Part shown: positions 45,090-55,526 of the stretch, in pieces | Position numbering within the stretch: position 1 is the first letter of the stretch | Layout of the letters: each line of letters opens with the position of its first letter | NCBI GenBank assembly: GCA_029990175.1 | Contig: JARKIP010000005.1 | Coordinates: 51,449,001 to 51,513,000, forward strand | Direction: 5' to 3' | DNA: 64,000 nucleotides | From: Petunia secreta | Lineage: Eukaryota > Streptophyta > Magnoliopsida > Solanales > Solanaceae | Notes under the pieces: model-generated | The model's database searches: none | What the model was told of the DNA's origin: nothing | The model's input: the letters and a program-made list of their open reading frames with translations, nothing else | Program-made: the position numbers and the translations under genes

Positions 45090-48000
45090 ATGCCGAATCA
45101 AGCTTACTCATCCAGTACTACCGAAAATTTTATTCCATTCTCTATAGATACTTCCCACACATTCTACATTCATCCCTCGGATAGTCCAGGGACTCATTTT
45201 GTTTCAGTTCCTTTTGATGGGACTGGTTATGTGATATGGAGGAAGAGTCTACTTGTTTCCTTGTCTTCTAAAAATAAACTAGGTCTCATTACGGGAAAGG
45301 ACCCTAGACCAGATGACAATTCTCCCTATTATCCATATTGGGAACGATGCAATAACATGGTGATAGCCTGGATAACAAACTCATTATCCAGAGAAATTGC
45401 ATCAAGTGTTATGAGGTTTGACACAACAAAAGAAATATGGGACGATATCAATGAGAGATTTGGTCAATCAAATGGTTCTAGATACGTTCAGATTCTCAAA
45501 GAAATCAGTGGTTTGAATCAAGGCTCCCTAGACATAGCTGCATACTTCACAAGGTTCAGAACACTTTGGGATGAATTAAGTGCAGCCTATGTAGGTCCAG
45601 TATGTTCATGTGGAGCTCTTCCAACTCTATTAGAACAACAACAAGTTTACCAGTTCATCAGTGGATTGAATGAGTCCTTCTCCACTTGCAAAAGCAACAT
45701 CCTTATGATGAATCCTCTCCCCTCACTTAGTAAAGCCTACTCTATGTTGCAACATGATGAGAGTCAAAGAGAATCTGGGCAATCTGGACCTTCCACTATG
45801 GGATTTTCTGGGGAGCCAGCCTCATTTTATGCTAATTCCTCCAATAAGCCATACAATTCCAAACAATCTTCCAATAATAGAAATTACAATCAAAGAGGTA
45901 ATTCTGGGAACAAGAAGTCTGAGAACTACACTCAGAAAGTGGATTTCAACAATAGAAGGTCTGAACAGAATTTCAACAGTAGAAAATCTTCTCAGAGGAA
46001 TGATTTGTTTTGTAACTATTGCAAGAAGACCAACCACAAAATAGAAGATTGTCACAGACTTCATGGATACCCTGATCATTACAAATTGACCAACAAATCT
46101 GCTTCTTGTGTTCAACATGATACACCTCAGTCGCCTTATCAGTCACCCCATCAAGGTCCATCTGTCTCCCAGAACAATTCAGACATTTCAACTCAAGGTT
46201 TCAGTAAAGAGCAATATCAGCAGATTATGCAGATGATTCAACAGGCTCAAATTGGCTCTACTCACAACTCCCATGGTTTTGCTGAAGAACATTCTGCCTT
46301 TGCCAATTTTGCAGGTTTGTCTAATCACGATTCTGCTAAATTTATTGACATTCATGCATGTGCTTTTTCACAGTTTGACTCCATTGTTTGGATATTAGAC
46401 TCAGGTGCTACAAACCACATGACACCCAACAAACATTTACTTCACAATATCCAACCATTGCCTAAACCATTTTTAGTCACCCTGCCCAATAGATATAAAG
46501 TTAAAGTAGTTTCTTCTGGTTCTCTAATTCTCAGGGAAGACATCACCTTAGAAAATGTGTTACTTGTCCCATCTTTTCAATTCAACTTGTTATCTATATT
46601 TCAACTCATTTCCCAACTGAATTGTTCTGCAATATTTACCAAATCTTCATGTTCTTTACAGGGCCCTTCTCTGAAGAGCCCATTGGAGATTGGTAATGCT
46701 GCGAATGGTTTGTATCTGCTCCACCCTTCTGACAAGCATACTAGCTTGTTGTCTACTGTTTCTGATACTTCCATTTCTTGTAATAAAGTTGATACTTCTT
46801 GTGATAAAGTTGATGTTCACTGTAATATACCCATCAACCCTCAACCCAGCTTCCCCATGTGTAATCAACTAGTTGTAAATAATGGAATGGACTTGTTTTG
46901 GCACCAAAGAATGGGACACATGCCCTTTCACAAACTGAAATCTATTTCTTTTCTAAATGGTCAGTTGTCTTCTAAACCCACATTTATATGTCACATTTGT
47001 CCAATGGCCAGACAACAAAGACAACCTTTCCCTGTTAGTAAGACCCAAACCAGTGCTCCTTTTGAGCTTGTCCATATAGACACTTGGGGTCCTTACCACA
47101 CAAAAACTTATAATGGATTTAGGTATTTTCTTACCCTAGTAGATGACTACACTAGGGAAACTTGGACTCACCTAATGTCTTGTAAAAGCAATTCCCTATC
47201 CATTATAAAAGCCTTTACTCAAATGGTCAAAGTTCAATTTGGCGCCTCTGTTAAAACTTTCAGGTCAGACAATGCTTTTGAGTTAGGCAGCAGTGCTGCA
47301 GCCTCTTCTTTCTTTTCCAGTGAAGGTATTTTTCATCAGACCACTATTCCACACACCCCACAACAAAATGGGGTAGTTGAACGAAAACACAAACACCTTT
47401 TGGAGACCTCGAGGGCATTACTTTTTCAGTCCAAATTACCTATGAAATACTGGGGGGATTGTGTTATGACTGCTACTTATTTGATAAATAGAATGCCCCT
47501 GTCAGTCCTAAAGAACATCTCCCCTTACCAGAAACTACATGGTCACCCACCTACTTATCAGCACCTTAAGTCCTTTGGCTGTTTATCTTTTACTACAACT
47601 CCCAAAAATGGCAGAGACAAATTCCAGCCAAGGGCAGTTGCATGTGTATTCCTAGGGTACCCCACTGGTAAAAAGGGGTACAAACTACTCAACTTGTCCA
47701 ATCATTCCATTTTATATTCTAGGGATGTTGTTTTTCATGAGCATTTGTTTCCTTATCATACTTCCTCACCCACCATCTTCTCTCTAAATTCTGAATCTCC
47801 ATTCTCAGACTCTCCTACCTTCAACAATACTCCTACTTTCCCCACAGCTCCTACCTCACCAATTCCCTCTTCTCATTCATCTTCTCCACTTCAGACCCAC
47901 TCTCCAACATTACCTCAACCTCCCTGCCCTCCAACATTACCTCAAAGACATTCCACCAGGGTTTCCAATCCTCCTGCTTACCTCAATGATTTTGTCTGTT

Positions 48001-49667
48001 CCACTGTGCAATCTGCTGGGTCTAACAATGCCAAACTGTCTACTGTTGACTTGCACTTGCATGAACCTCAATTTTTTTATCAGGCAGCTTCCAACCCTGA
48101 TTGGCAACAGGCAATGTTAAAGGAGTTTCAAGCTCTTGCGGCTAATCACACATGGGACATAGTTCCCCTTCCTCCTGGGAGGAAACCCATCCCTTGTAAG
48201 TGGGTTTACAAGATCAAACAGAAATCAGATGGCAGCATTGAAAGGTATAAAGCTCGATTGGTAATTAGGGGTGACACTCAAAGGGAGGGCATTGATTATG
48301 CTGATACCTTCTCACCTGTCATCAAATTAACCACTATCAAATGTCTTCTTACTCTTGCTGTTAAACATAAATGGACTGTTTTTCAACTTGATGTCAACAA
48401 TGCTTTTTTACATGGTGATCTCCATGAGGAGGTTTACATGAAGATTCCCCCTGGATTGTCTGTTACTTCCTCTTCTCCCACTTCAGCTCCACTAGTTTGT
48501 AAGCTTCGAAAGTCCCTTTATGGCCTTAAACAAGCCTCCAGACAATGGTTTTCTAAGTTGTCTGAGACTTTGATTTCTAGAGGCTACATACCCAGTAAGA
48601 ATGACTACTCCTTGTTTACTAAATATTCTGCTGGATCCCTCATTCTTGTAGCTGTTTATGTTGATGACATCTTGTTAGCTGGTGATAATATAGCTGAAAT
48701 GACATCATTAAAAGCTCACCTCCATGACCAGTTCAGAATTAAAGACCTTGGTTCCATTCACTATTTTTTGGGTCTGGAAGTTTCTTCTCATCCTGAGGGA
48801 TACATTGTTAGTCAACACAAATACACTTCAGATTTACTCCAGGAGTTTCACTGCTCTAACTTTTCTCCTGTTGTGACTCCTCTTGATCCTTCAATTAAGC
48901 TCACTTATGAGATGGGCCAACCTCCTGTTGATCCCAGCAAGTATAGACGACTCATTGGCAAGTTGAATTTTTTACAACACACCAGACCTGATATTTCTTT
49001 TGCTGTTCAGCACTTGAGTCAGTTTCTGCAAGCACCTCAAATACCTCATATGTTGGCTGGTTTTCATGTGTTGAGGTATCTTATGAATGCCCCTGCTCAG
49101 GGTATTTTACTATCTGCTGCTCCTGATTTGTCTCTCATTGGGTTCTCTGACTCCGATTGGGCTGCATGTCCCATGACAAGGAAGTCCGTCACTGGGTATT
49201 ATATCACTCTTGGAGGCAGCCCTATCTCCTGGAAAAGTAAAAAGCAACCCACTTTATCACTGTCCTCTGCTGAGGCAGAATATAGGGCCCTGCGAAAGAC
49301 CGTGGCTGAAATTTCTTGGTTGCTTCGTCTGTTGACTGATATGGGACTTCATATTGTTGCTCCTGTTCCCATATTCTGTGATAGTCAGGCTGCGCTTCAA
49401 ATTGCTCAGAATCCCGTCTTTCATGAGCGCACGAAGCACATCGAGATCGATTGTCATTATGTTCGAGATTGCTTCATGTCTGGTTTAATTTCTCTTCATT
49501 ACATTTCCAATTGTGAACAGCCTGCTGACATTTTGACTAAAGCCCTTCCTGGTGGGACTCATCATTACATCTTGTCCAAGCTTGGTGTGTTGTCATCCTC
49601 CAGCTTGAGGGGGGGTGTTCGGACTAACAAAGAACAGCAGCACAAGAGTTCAATAACAGCCCAATAG
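45090..49667 (+). CDS. Copia gag-pol polyprotein, intact
   Basis: 1525 residues in one frame. Order: gag core (about 20-240), CCHC knuckle CNYCKKTNHKIEDC near 306, protease with DSGATNHM near 435, HHCC of integrase (WHQRMGH near 602; CHICPMA), integrase catalytic D (HIDTWGPY near 661), D (FRSDNAFEL near 724) and E (NGVVERKHK near 762), RT with KWVYKIKQKSDGSIERYKAR and YVDDILLAG near 1189, RNase H with GFSDSDWAACP near 1350, SSAEAEYRAL and KHIEIDCHYVRD. Domain order protease-integrase-RT-RNase H is the copia order. All catalytic residues I could place are present. The last 17 codons lie inside the 3' LTR. The start at 45090 is the first ATG in this frame and leads straight into the gag. Confidence 0.95.
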   Translation: MPNQAYSSSTTENFIPFSIDTSHTFYIHPSDSPGTHFVSVPFDGTGYVIWRKSLLVSLSSKNKLGLITGKDPRPDDNSPYYPYWERCNNMVIAWITNSLSREIASSVMRFDTTKEIWDDINERFGQSNGSRYVQILKEISGLNQGSLDIAAYFTRFRTLWDELSAAYVGPVCSCGALPTLLEQQQVYQFISGLNESFSTCKSNILMMNPLPSLSKAYSMLQHDESQRESGQSGPSTMGFSGEPASFYANSSNKPYNSKQSSNNRNYNQRGNSGNKKSENYTQKVDFNNRRSEQNFNSRKSSQRNDLFCNYCKKTNHKIEDCHRLHGYPDHYKLTNKSASCVQHDTPQSPYQSPHQGPSVSQNNSDISTQGFSKEQYQQIMQMIQQAQIGSTHNSHGFAEEHSAFANFAGLSNHDSAKFIDIHACAFSQFDSIVWILDSGATNHMTPNKHLLHNIQPLPKPFLVTLPNRYKVKVVSSGSLILREDITLENVLLVPSFQFNLLSIFQLISQLNCSAIFTKSSCSLQGPSLKSPLEIGNAANGLYLLHPSDKHTSLLSTVSDTSISCNKVDTSCDKVDVHCNIPINPQPSFPMCNQLVVNNGMDLFWHQRMGHMPFHKLKSISFLNGQLSSKPTFICHICPMARQQRQPFPVSKTQTSAPFELVHIDTWGPYHTKTYNGFRYFLTLVDDYTRETWTHLMSCKSNSLSIIKAFTQMVKVQFGASVKTFRSDNAFELGSSAAASSFFSSEGIFHQTTIPHTPQQNGVVERKHKHLLETSRALLFQSKLPMKYWGDCVMTATYLINRMPLSVLKNISPYQKLHGHPPTYQHLKSFGCLSFTTTPKNGRDKFQPRAVACVFLGYPTGKKGYKLLNLSNHSILYSRDVVFHEHLFPYHTSSPTIFSLNSESPFSDSPTFNNTPTFPTAPTSPIPSSHSSSPLQTHSPTLPQPPCPPTLPQRHSTRVSNPPAYLNDFVCSTVQSAGSNNAKLSTVDLHLHEPQFFYQAASNPDWQQAMLKEFQALAANHTWDIVPLPPGRKPIPCKWVYKIKQKSDGSIERYKARLVIRGDTQREGIDYADTFSPVIKLTTIKCLLTLAVKHKWTVFQLDVNNAFLHGDLHEEVYMKIPPGLSVTSSSPTSAPLVCKLRKSLYGLKQASRQWFSKLSETLISRGYIPSKNDYSLFTKYSAGSLILVAVYVDDILLAGDNIAEMTSLKAHLHDQFRIKDLGSIHYFLGLEVSSHPEGYIVSQHKYTSDLLQEFHCSNFSPVVTPLDPSIKLTYEMGQPPVDPSKYRRLIGKLNFLQHTRPDISFAVQHLSQFLQAPQIPHMLAGFHVLRYLMNAPAQGILLSAAPDLSLIGFSDSDWAACPMTRKSVTGYYITLGGSPISWKSKKQPTLSLSSAEAEYRALRKTVAEISWLLRLLTDMGLHIVAPVPIFCDSQAALQIAQNPVFHERTKHIEIDCHYVRDCFMSGLISLHYISNCEQPADILTKALPGGTHHYILSKLGVLSSSSLRGGVRTNKEQQHKSSITAQ
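49604..49615 (+). other. Polypurine tract of the complete copia
   Basis: GCTTGAGGGGGG immediately precedes the 3' LTR, inside the coding frame. Confidence 0.8.
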
Positions 49668-49883
49668 CAAGATACATTTGTAACATAGTCTAGTTAAGTA
49701 GGACTGGCCCAAAGGGTTGACCCGACCCAATTGTAATAGTATAAATAAGATAGGATATCCTCTGTAAATGACTTTTGGCACTTTGGATTCCTTTCAAGAA
49801 ATAACAGATCTTCCCTTCTTCTTCAGAAGTTTCCAGATTCACACACTTTCGATTTTTACTTGTTTGATTCTTCTAATTCTACA
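49616..49883 (+). repeat. 3' LTR of the complete copia
   Basis: 268 bp, TGTTCGGACT ... AATTCTACA, followed by the TTATT duplication. The polyprotein stop codon is inside it at 49665-49667. Confidence 0.95.
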
Positions 49884-50684
49884 TTATTTAATATTGAAGC
49901 TATTGAAAAGTCAGTGATTCTTCTTTTTGTCATTAAAATTAAGTAAATTTGGAAGCATATAGTATGTAAGATGGTTGTGTTTATGAAAGGAAATAATTAG
50001 CCGCTCTTACCGTGAAATTTCTCTCTTATGATGTTTTTCAACAAATACTTTCATTAAGGCAATAAGTTCATTCATTTTTTTAATTCTATTTAAATTTATT
50101 TTTAAAATCAGTAAAATGAATGAATTGAATTGTGTTTTAATCTAAAAATTGAAAGAAAGACTAACTAATTCTGGCAGCGCACCCTTGTTGAGCATCTCGT
50201 TTTGTAACAATTCAGCAGCTAACTGTTAATCCCAAATCCCAATAGAGTTTATTTGTTCCTGTTTTTTATTTCTCTTCATTTGATGGTGTTGTAAAGAAAA
50301 GTGAGGAGACAGAAAGGCGGGCAAATCGTCAAATTATGAAGAAGTCAGGTATTAGGTGGCACTGGCAACATTTGAAAACTAGGCTTTAGTTCAGCTTTGT
50401 AGAGAGTTGAACGATGTTCTTAAAAATCATAAGTCTCGAAATCTTAGACCAGAGCATGCATTTGTCTCATTGGTTGGTTTTGTTGGCATTTTGTCTTCTC
50501 TTTGTGGAAGCTTCTCAGATTAGTCTTCAAAAACTTCCATAGCATCCGCCATCCGAAATGACTTGCCAAAGCGGCACAACTCTAGAATTTCCAATTGCTT
50601 TACACGAGGATTGAGAGAAAAAAAAAGTGTGCCAGCCAAGTTTAAAATACTACTTACTACCGGAGAAGCAAAAGGCCTGCGGAC

Positions 50685-50820
50685 CTGACATGATGTCGAA
50701 ATTCTCTTTGGTTTCTGTATGCTTTTGGTTTTGCGCCTGGGCCCTGGCCACGAGTGTTATATTTGGAGGGACCATACTATATTCTTGAGACACATGGAAT
50801 TTTAAAAATTTTCTTCTTTT
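50685..50820. repeat. Segment related to the pyruvate kinase 5' flank
   Basis: GGACCTGACATGATGTCGAA and GGACCATACTATATTCTTGA, then GACACATGGAATTTT, match GGACTTGACGTGATGTTGAA and GGACCATATTTATTCTTGAG at 20328-20510 in the same order and strand, with about 75-80 bp less between them. Confidence 0.55.
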
Positions 50821-50842
50821 TGCATATTGTCATATGTTCATA

Positions 50843-50847
<5 letters not shown>

Positions 50848-50891
<44 letters not shown>
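50848..50891. repeat. (CT)n microsatellite
   Basis: About 22 perfect CT units. Confidence 0.95.
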
Positions 50892-50894
<3 letters not shown>

Positions 50895-51181
50895 TTTTTA
50901 ACTTTAGAAAAAATTAAATTTGCCTTAACAAATTAGTCTTAATAAATAAAGGAATTCTCAAATGCAATTTCTGAGATATAATTCATTCGACTATATATTA
51001 ATATACTAGCAAATGTTATGCAAAAATGTGCTTTTATTTATTTCTGATATAATACAAAATAAAGTGTGTGTTAACAATGTCTGGAAAAGTCAATGTAACG
51101 ACGAAAGAGCAAAGTGAAAAAGAGATAGAAACTCCCACTTCTCTCTAACCCCTAGCTCATTAACATCTTCCTTCTTCATCA

Positions 51182-51278
51182 ATGGACCTCGATTGCACAC
51201 AAACTTCCTCCGAGGCTCATTCAATTCTCTCAAAACCACAAGATAACATCATTAATGAAGATATTACAGCTGACAAAC
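51182..51278 (+). pseudogene. 5' end of an unrecognised host-like ORF, split by retroelements
   Basis: An ATG in fair context (CATCAATGG) opens 32 codons beginning MDLDCTQTSSEAHS, with no stop before the Athila composite inserts at 51279. After the composite and its second CAAAC copy, 62318-62349 continues the same frame for 11 more open codons to the next LTR element at 62350. Base composition is higher in GC than the flanks. I do not recognise the family. If this is a gene, two insertions within 45 codons have destroyed this allele. A chance open stretch of 43 codons is the alternative. Confidence 0.4.
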
Positions 51279-51477
51279 TGATAACTATAAATTTTGTATA
51301 TATTTAGATATATAAATATATTATTTAAGTAATATTTTAATTCAAAATATATAGTATTATCTTTTATTTTTGTGCAAATATATAAAAATATATTACAGGA
51401 CAAAAAGTGGAGCCAAATCGAAGAAATAACAAACAAGGAAAAAGCAAAGAAGAAAAAGCACGTGTGGCAAGTACTAC

Positions 51478-51700
51478 GGATGCATCCGCGGATTCCTACG
51501 GATGCATCCGTAGAAAAAAGAGCAAGAATAAATCAAGAACGTGTGGCAAATACCACGGATGCATCCGCGGATGCAAAAGCATGTGTGGCAAGTACCACGG
51601 ATGCATCCGCGGATTCCTACGGATGCATCCGTAGAAAAAAGAGCAAGAATATGTGAAAAAAGTGCCACGGATGCATCCGCGGATTCCTACGGATGCATCC
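51478..51700. repeat. Paired GGATGCATCC palindrome array in U3
   Basis: Seven perfect copies at 51478, 51500, 51557, 51599, 51621, 51669 and 51691. Three pairs have 22 bp between centres; the lone copy at 51557 has a half-box (GGATGCA) 12 bp on. The array ends about 25 bp before the TATA box. Copies recur at 60032-60254 and, inverted, at 61892-62115. The Cys/Ile/Arg-rich ORFs over it are artefacts. Confidence 0.92.
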
Positions 51701-52300
51701 GTAACACTTTGGGCATGAAGTTTTCCTATAAATAGATCCTACTTTTGCTAGCAATGAAGACAAGTTCCTACGGGAGAAAAATTCTACTTGTAGCTTTGTT
51801 TACTTTTAAAATTATTTTTCCTTTCTTGAGAAAATATTAAGAGTTTTATATTTTCTCTTTGTAGTATTTTATATTCACTCCATGGAGTAATTTTCTTTTG
51901 AGTTGGGATTAATGATGAAGCTTGATATATTATTATAATAGAATTTTTGATATTTTATTATTCTTGAGTGAGAGTATTTCTTGTCAAGTTCTTACATCAA
52001 AGTATTAGGTATATATTACTCAACTTTATCACGTGTATATATTTATGTTATAATATTTCTTGCTAATTTTTGTTATTGAAAGAAACAAAAATTAAATAGG
52101 GATAGTGATAACTAAATATATTATCATGCTAATTTGAGGTAATTATATTTAATCACTTAAAATTCTTTATCTTGATTTTAAGTTTTTCATTCGAAAGAAG
52201 AAAATCATTTAGCCAAGTTATGGGATTTGACGAAAGCTAATCGAAAGAGGTTTTTGTTAATATGATGTACTCATTCAAGATAAGTATTTTCTATTTTAAT

Positions 52301-52365
52301 ACTACAAGTTTATTATTTAATTATGCTAATCGAAACAGGCATAATTGAATAATAAACTTTAGTAG
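52301..52365. other. Long AT-rich hairpin in the Athila LTR
   Basis: AAGTTTATTATTTAATTATG and CATAATTGAATAATAAACTT pair with one mismatch, together with a flanking C/G, as a stem of about 21 bp. The loop is 12 nt (TAATCGAAACAG). The second, truncated LTR ends within the 3' arm of this hairpin. Confidence 0.85.
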
Positions 52366-52689
52366 AAATATTAATTTTCTATCTCTATAGGAGTTTGATA
52401 TGTATAATAGAAAATGAGGTATTTAAACTCCATTATAATTTTATATCAAGTGAATTCATGAAACCCCAACTCTTTTTTTATCAAAAATCAAAAACAATTT
52501 TTTTATCTTTCCAAGTAGATATAATTTCAACTCTTTTCACTCAAAAATTGACTCTCTTAAATAGTAGGATAGATAATACAAATTTGTAGCATAGATTCTC
52601 CAATCTCTGTGGGATGATATCTTAAACTATACTATAATTTGACAGGGAATGAGCATAAATTCTTATATGCCCAGAGCTCGTCAAATTTT

Positions 52690-52707
52690 TGGCGCCGTTG
52701 CCGGGGA
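52690..52707 (+). other. Primer-binding site of the Athila-type element
   Basis: TGGCGCCGTTGCCGGGGA, six bases after the LTR end, is the usual primer-site wording of Athila elements. Confidence 0.9.
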
Positions 52708-52919
52708 TTGGCAGCTGTCTACTTCAGATTAATTATCTTCTTACTAATTTAAGAATATTTTTATTTTCTTTCTTTTGTTACCATTGCAGGAATTTCAGCT
52801 AGTATATAATCCGCTCCTCTTCGAGGGAGCTTGTTGAATACGATCCTGAAATTGAAAGATCTCTGCGAAAAAGCAGAAAAGATAAAACTTCAATCTCGCT
52901 CTCTTCCTCATTTATAAAC

Positions 52920-55526
52920 ATGGAACATGAAAATGTTCCACCACAGGACCCACATATCCCTGAGGACCAATTTGATGAAGTGGCCCCCAGGCCAGCTAAC
53001 ATGATCCTAAGGGATTATTCTAGACCTGATCCTTTTGACTGTGAGTCAAGTGTTAGAAGGCCACCAGTGGCTGCTAACAACTTTGAAATCCGAACTGGCT
53101 TAATCCAAGCCATACAACAAAATTGTGTGTTTAACGGGGAAGCTAGTGAGGATCCTCACAATCATTTAATTGATTTTCTAGAATTGGTTGAAACAGCAAA
53201 ATATAATGGCGTCTCTCCAGATGCAATTAAGTTACGCCTGTTTCCATTCTCTTTAAAAGGAGAAGCAAAATTATAGCTACGTAGTTTACCTAGAGGATCA
53301 ATTACCACTTGGGACCAGATGACTCAAAAATTTCTCAGTAAATATTTTTCCCCAGCCAAAGCCACTAAAATGAGACAGGACATAACCAATTTTGTGCAAA
53401 CTGACTCAGAGTCAGTATACCAAGCCTGGGAAAGACTAAAAGCTATGTTAAGAAAGTGTCCACATCACGGCATCCCTGAGCACATGCAACTATACATCTT
53501 TTACCATGGCCTAAAACCATCGGCAAGAAATGTTATAGATGCGGCAGCTGGAGGTGCCCTAATGGGAAAAACCACTGCAGAAGCTTTACAGTTACTAAAT
53601 GAGATTTCTGAGAATGCAGTACAGTGGCCATCTGAAAGAGTGATACTTAAGAAAGCTGCAGCCATAAACCAATCTGATGTCCTGGCTGACTTGTCAAAAC
53701 AAATTGCTTCTCTAACTCAAAAGTTTGATACTTTTCAGGTAAGTTCTCATCAGCCTGCTTCAACTGACAATTGTGATTTTTGCGCAGGAAATCATCAGAA
53801 TCATGAGTGCCAAGCTGGTAATCAAGTTGATGAACAGGTAAACCAAATTGGATACAAAACGTATCCATTTGGTAATTCTTTGGCCCAAAAGCATCCTGGT
53901 TTTCAGTGGAGTAACCCCAATGGAGTAGAAAATGCTCAACATTTTCAGAAACTACCACCACAGGGACCACCTGGATTCCAAGGACAAAACAGGATGCAAC
54001 AAAATTTTAGGCCATATCAACCCAGACCACAACAACATGCACCAACTTTGGAAGATTTGATGTACAAGCACATCAAACTTACCGAAGAAAGAATAGAAAG
54101 CCAAAATGCTGCCTTCAAAAATCTGGAAACTCATGTAAGTCAATTGGCTACTCTTGTTTCAGAAAAGATTCAGGGACCATTGCCCAGCAATACTGAAAAA
54201 AATCCAAGAGAACATGTTAAAACCATTGCCTTGCGATCAGGTAAGAATCTCGATGATCCATACCCTAATAGAGAGGGTAAGTTACAGGAAGATCAAAGAG
54301 AGGGTCAAACTGTTGATAATGGTAAAGAAAAACATGTTGAAACAAAGAAAAAAATTGCTCAAGAAAATAAAGCTAATTCAAGTGGTGAGCCAATTCCTTT
54401 TCCGCAGAAATTAAAAAGAGAAAAACTTGATCAGCAGTTTTCAAAATTTCTAGAAATTTTGAAACAATTGTATATTAATATTCCTTTCACAGATGCTTTA
54501 ACTCAAATGCCATCATATGATAAGTTTTTAAAAGAAATTTTATCCAGTAAAAGAAAACTTGAAGGAATTTCAGTGGTTAAGCTTACGAGAAAATGTAGTG
54601 CTATTTTACAAAATAAGCTTCCACAAAAACTTGGAGATCCTGGCAGTTTTACCATTCCTTGTACTGTAGGAGGAACTCACTTTGAAAAAGCTTTGTGTGA
54701 CTCTGGGGCATCAATCAATCTGATGCCATTTTCAATTTTTCAAAAACTGGAACTTGGGGATATAAAAAATACAGTTGTTTCTTTGCAATTAGCTGATCAA
54801 AGTACAAAAAAGGCAAAAGGAATAATTGAAAATGTGCTTGTGAGAGTTGATAAGTTTGTGTTTCCAGTAGACTTCATTGTCCTTGAAATGGAGGAAAATT
54901 CTGATGTACCTCTCATTTTGGGGAGACCTTTCCTAGCTACAGGTAGAGCGATAATAGATGTACATCAGGGACAATTGATTTTGAGAGTTGATGAGGAGAA
55001 AGTGATTTTTGATATGCAAAAAATGATGAGATATCCTGATGATGACTCATCATCTTCTTGTTTTACTATTGACCTCCTTAATGATCTTACAGATGAGTAC
55101 AAAAATGATCAGTTATTTTCAGACTCATTAGAGAGGTGCTTGGTAAAATCGGGTACAACTAACGATGATGATCCCTCAATTAGAGAAGAAGCTATAACTT
55201 TGGAAATTGAGGGAGAAGATGTGCCAGAAGAAATAATTCAATCACAAATTGAACTCAAAACTCTTCCCTCTAATTTAAAATATGTTTATCTTGAGGAAGA
55301 ATCTTTTCCAGTAATTATTTCATCTTTGTTGACCAATGAACAGGAATTGCAATTGATCAAGCTACTGAGGGAGCATAAGAAAGCCTTGGGATGGACAATC
55401 TCGGATATCAAGGGAATCAGCCCAGCTATATGTACACACAGGATACTGATGGAGGAAAAATACAAGCCAATTGTCCAACCACAAAGAAGGTTAAATCCAG
55501 CAATGCAGGAGGTTGTGAAAAGGTAA
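52920..55526 (+). pseudogene. Athila gag-protease, one nonsense codon
   Basis: One frame runs from MEHENVPPQDPHIPEDQFDE at 52920 to 55526, interrupted only by TAG at 53274-53276. The gag core reads RLFPFSLKGEAKL near 53240 and TQKFLSKYFSPAKATKMRQD near 53322. A knuckle-like CDFCAGNHQNHECQ is near 53773. The aspartic protease reads LCDSGASINLMPFSIF near 54695. The end (RRLNPAMQEVVKR) belongs to the RT linker, which is continued in another frame by the pol ORF. The family normally reads through this point, so a small indel near 55515-55527 is likely. Confidence 0.85.

Larger units (their letters stand above)
44298..49883 (+). mobile_element. Complete Ty1/copia retrotransposon
   Basis: Two 268-bp LTRs differ at only five positions by eye, and TTATT is duplicated on both sides (44293-44297 and 49884-49888). 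It has a primer site, one uninterrupted gag-pol ORF and a polypurine tract. All parts needed for transposition are present, so it is potentially autonomous and relatively young. The copia lineage was not assigned. Confidence 0.96.
49884..51181. other. Intergenic / putative promoter side of the ORF at 51182
   Basis: No supported gene. It contains a segment related to the pyruvate kinase 5' flank (50685-50820) and a CT microsatellite. The last 60 bp are pyrimidine-rich like a 5'UTR (CTCCCACTTCTCTCTAACCC). Confidence 0.5.
51279..52683 (+). repeat. 5' LTR of the Athila-type element
   Basis: 1405 bp, TGATAACTATAAATTTTG ... GAGCTCGTCA. It carries seven GGATGCATCC boxes, a TATA box (CCTATAAATAGATCC near 51724) and a long AT-rich downstream part with a 21-bp-stem hairpin. 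Confidence 0.92.

Noticed and set aside
51478..51700. Regularly spaced short palindromic repeats that look like a CRISPR array
   Set aside because: They lie in the U3 of a plant LTR retrotransposon, recur identically in its other LTRs, and the spacers are themselves repeated. There are no cas genes and the DNA is plant nuclear.
51407..51735. Several overlapping Cys/Ile/Arg/Gly ORFs on both strands (also at 59961-60289 and 61857-62185)
   Set aside because: They are translations of the palindrome array, open in many frames because GGATGCATCC lacks stops. No coding evidence.
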